A stretch of DNA of 46,841 bases from Polaromonas sp. Its GTDB lineage: Bacteria > Pseudomonadota > Gammaproteobacteria > Burkholderiales > Burkholderiaceae_C. The notes below the pieces were generated by a model. The model saw only the letters and a program-made list of their open reading frames with translations. It was not told where the DNA came from and made no database searches. Below, in pieces: positions 46,030 through 46,841 of this stretch (position 1 is the first letter of the stretch; the number at the start of each line of letters is the position of its first letter). The DNA lies in NCBI GenBank assembly GCA_025352405.1, contig JANXTM010000101.1:1-46841 (forward strand), written 5' to 3'. Made by a program: the position numbers and the translations under genes.

Positions 46030-46257
46030 CCCGACGACTTTGAGCGCACTCGCGAGCAGTCAACTCTCACGCAGCAAGGTAAGCCTGCGATCAAGTTCAC
46101 CAACCGATACCGGCGCAAGAATGGAAGCTATTGCTGGATCTCATGGATAGGGGTGCTCGAGGATGGCGTGATTTTTTGTAGCGGTCGTGACATTACGGCG
46201 GAGGTCGAGCAAGCCGAGCAGCTTGCAGCAGCACGCTGTGAGCGTGACACCGCATAA
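46009..46257 (+). pseudogene. PAS-domain sensor gene remnant, 5' part, ending at an in-frame stop
   Basis: The frame encodes the second half of a PAS domain with its PAC motif: HPDDFERTREQ, NRYRRKNGSYCWISWIGVLEDGVIFCSGRDITAEVEQAEQL. A stop (TAA 46006) lies just before the first possible start, so the first half of the domain is absent. The frame ends at TAA 46255-46257, yet the same frame continues with a second PAS domain. It looks like a multi-PAS histidine kinase gene that lost its 5' end and gained a stop. Confidence 0.65.
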
Positions 46258-46841
46258 GCCGTCTCCCAAGACCTCCTGGTCGCCGTAGCGCGCGATGGAA
46301 CGTTCACGTCGGTCAACACCTCATGGGCCAGGCTTTTAGGGTGGACGGAGGACGAGCTTGTAGGGCGTATCTTTACCGAGCTTACTCACCCGGACGATCT
46401 GGAAAACGCTCTGGGGATGTTTGGAAAAGTTTCACTCGTGCCGCTCTCGACCCCCTTTGAACACCGGCTGCGGCACAAAGACGGAAGCTACCGCTGGTTT
46501 GCATGGACAGCCGCATTCGCCGGGGAATTGATCTACGGCAACGGACGCGACACCACAGCGGAGCGAGAAAACGCAGCAGCGATGCAGGCGGCTGAAGATG
46601 CTTTGCGGGACTCGCTCGCCTTCCTGGCCGGGACCGGCGATGTGGCGCGTGAAATGCGAAAGACCGACTGGTCCGTTTCACCGCTCGGTCATCCAAGGCA
46701 ATGGCCACAGTCGCTGCGATCTGTGGTCAATCTGACGCTGGGTTCCGCGCTTCCCATGTTTGTGGCTTGGGGACCTAAGCTGATCACGATCTACAACGAC
46801 GCGTATGCGGTACTCTGCGGCGACAGATTCCCGGCGGCGCT
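46258..46841 (+). pseudogene. Continuation of the multi-PAS sensor kinase gene, runs off the window
   Basis: In the same frame after the stop, a full PAS domain follows (SQDLLVAVARDGTFTSVN, LTHPDDLENAL, HRLRHKDGSYRWFAWTAAF, GNGRDTTAERE), then a linker and the start of a third sensor segment (DWSVSPLGHPRQWPQSLRSVV, FVAWGPKLITIYNDAYA) typical of HWE-type PAS kinases. The frame is open to the window edge at 46841, so the kinase domain is not visible. A restart after the stop is possible but no good site was seen. Confidence 0.6.

Overview
The window looks like a chromosomal segment from a betaproteobacterium, most probably Comamonadaceae of the Rhodoferax/Polaromonas type. This is inferred from gene order (the ndk-rlmN-pilF-rodZ-ispG-hisS-yfgM-bamB-der-hfq-hflX-hflK-hflC-hisZ-purA run), protein character, high GC at third codon positions and a dispersed short repeat of a kind familiar from that family. 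No rRNA, tRNA, CRISPR array, prophage or complete insertion sequence was seen.

Region 1 (1-7255) is a sulfur-oxidation (Sox) locus: an ArsR-type regulator, then soxC, soxD, soxY, soxZ, soxA, soxX and, after a 155-bp gap with a repeat and two dyads, soxB. It encodes the four periplasmic parts of the thiosulfate-oxidising enzyme system: SoxAX loads sulfur onto the SoxYZ carrier, SoxB hydrolyses sulfate off, and SoxCD oxidises the sulfane sulfur. With SoxCD present, oxidation to sulfate without stored sulfur is expected.

Region 2 (7256-14966) is the 2-oxoglutarate dehydrogenase operon (odhA/sucA, odhB/sucB, lpdA), followed by zapE and a coupled gene for a secreted, charged coiled-coil protein. 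Region 3 (14976-22258) holds a PP2C phosphatase, a DUF465 protein, a DinG/YoaA helicase, bamD, rluD, scpB and rluB. Region 4 (22390-39197) is the long housekeeping run from ndk to purA plus a phosphoribosyltransferase gene; it covers isoprenoid synthesis, histidyl-tRNA synthetase, outer-membrane assembly, ribosome GTPases, Hfq, the HflKC complex, a DUF2065 gene with an apparent frameshift, and HisZ. Region 5 (39198-45671) holds a palindrome-rich spacer, a cystathionine beta-lyase-like gene, a small lysine-rich protein, a strong bidirectional terminator, mnmH and tesA (minus strand), ybbA and rlmB (plus strand) and a pair of short chromate-transporter genes (minus strand). Region 6 (45672-46841) is a decayed junction: the 3' end of a GNAT acetyltransferase gene lies head to head with a PAS-domain sensor-kinase gene that lacks its 5' end and carries an in-frame stop.

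No convincing new multi-gene system was found. The best leads are small and structural: a dispersed repeat that has entered coding sequence in soxD and perhaps bamB; overlapping divergent start codons (CATG) of tesA and ybbA; a conserved HflX N-terminus lying upstream of any ATG, with a CTG overlapping the hfq stop; a one-base frameshift at the start of the DUF2065 gene; a spacer made almost entirely of nested hairpins; and the GNAT/PAS junction.
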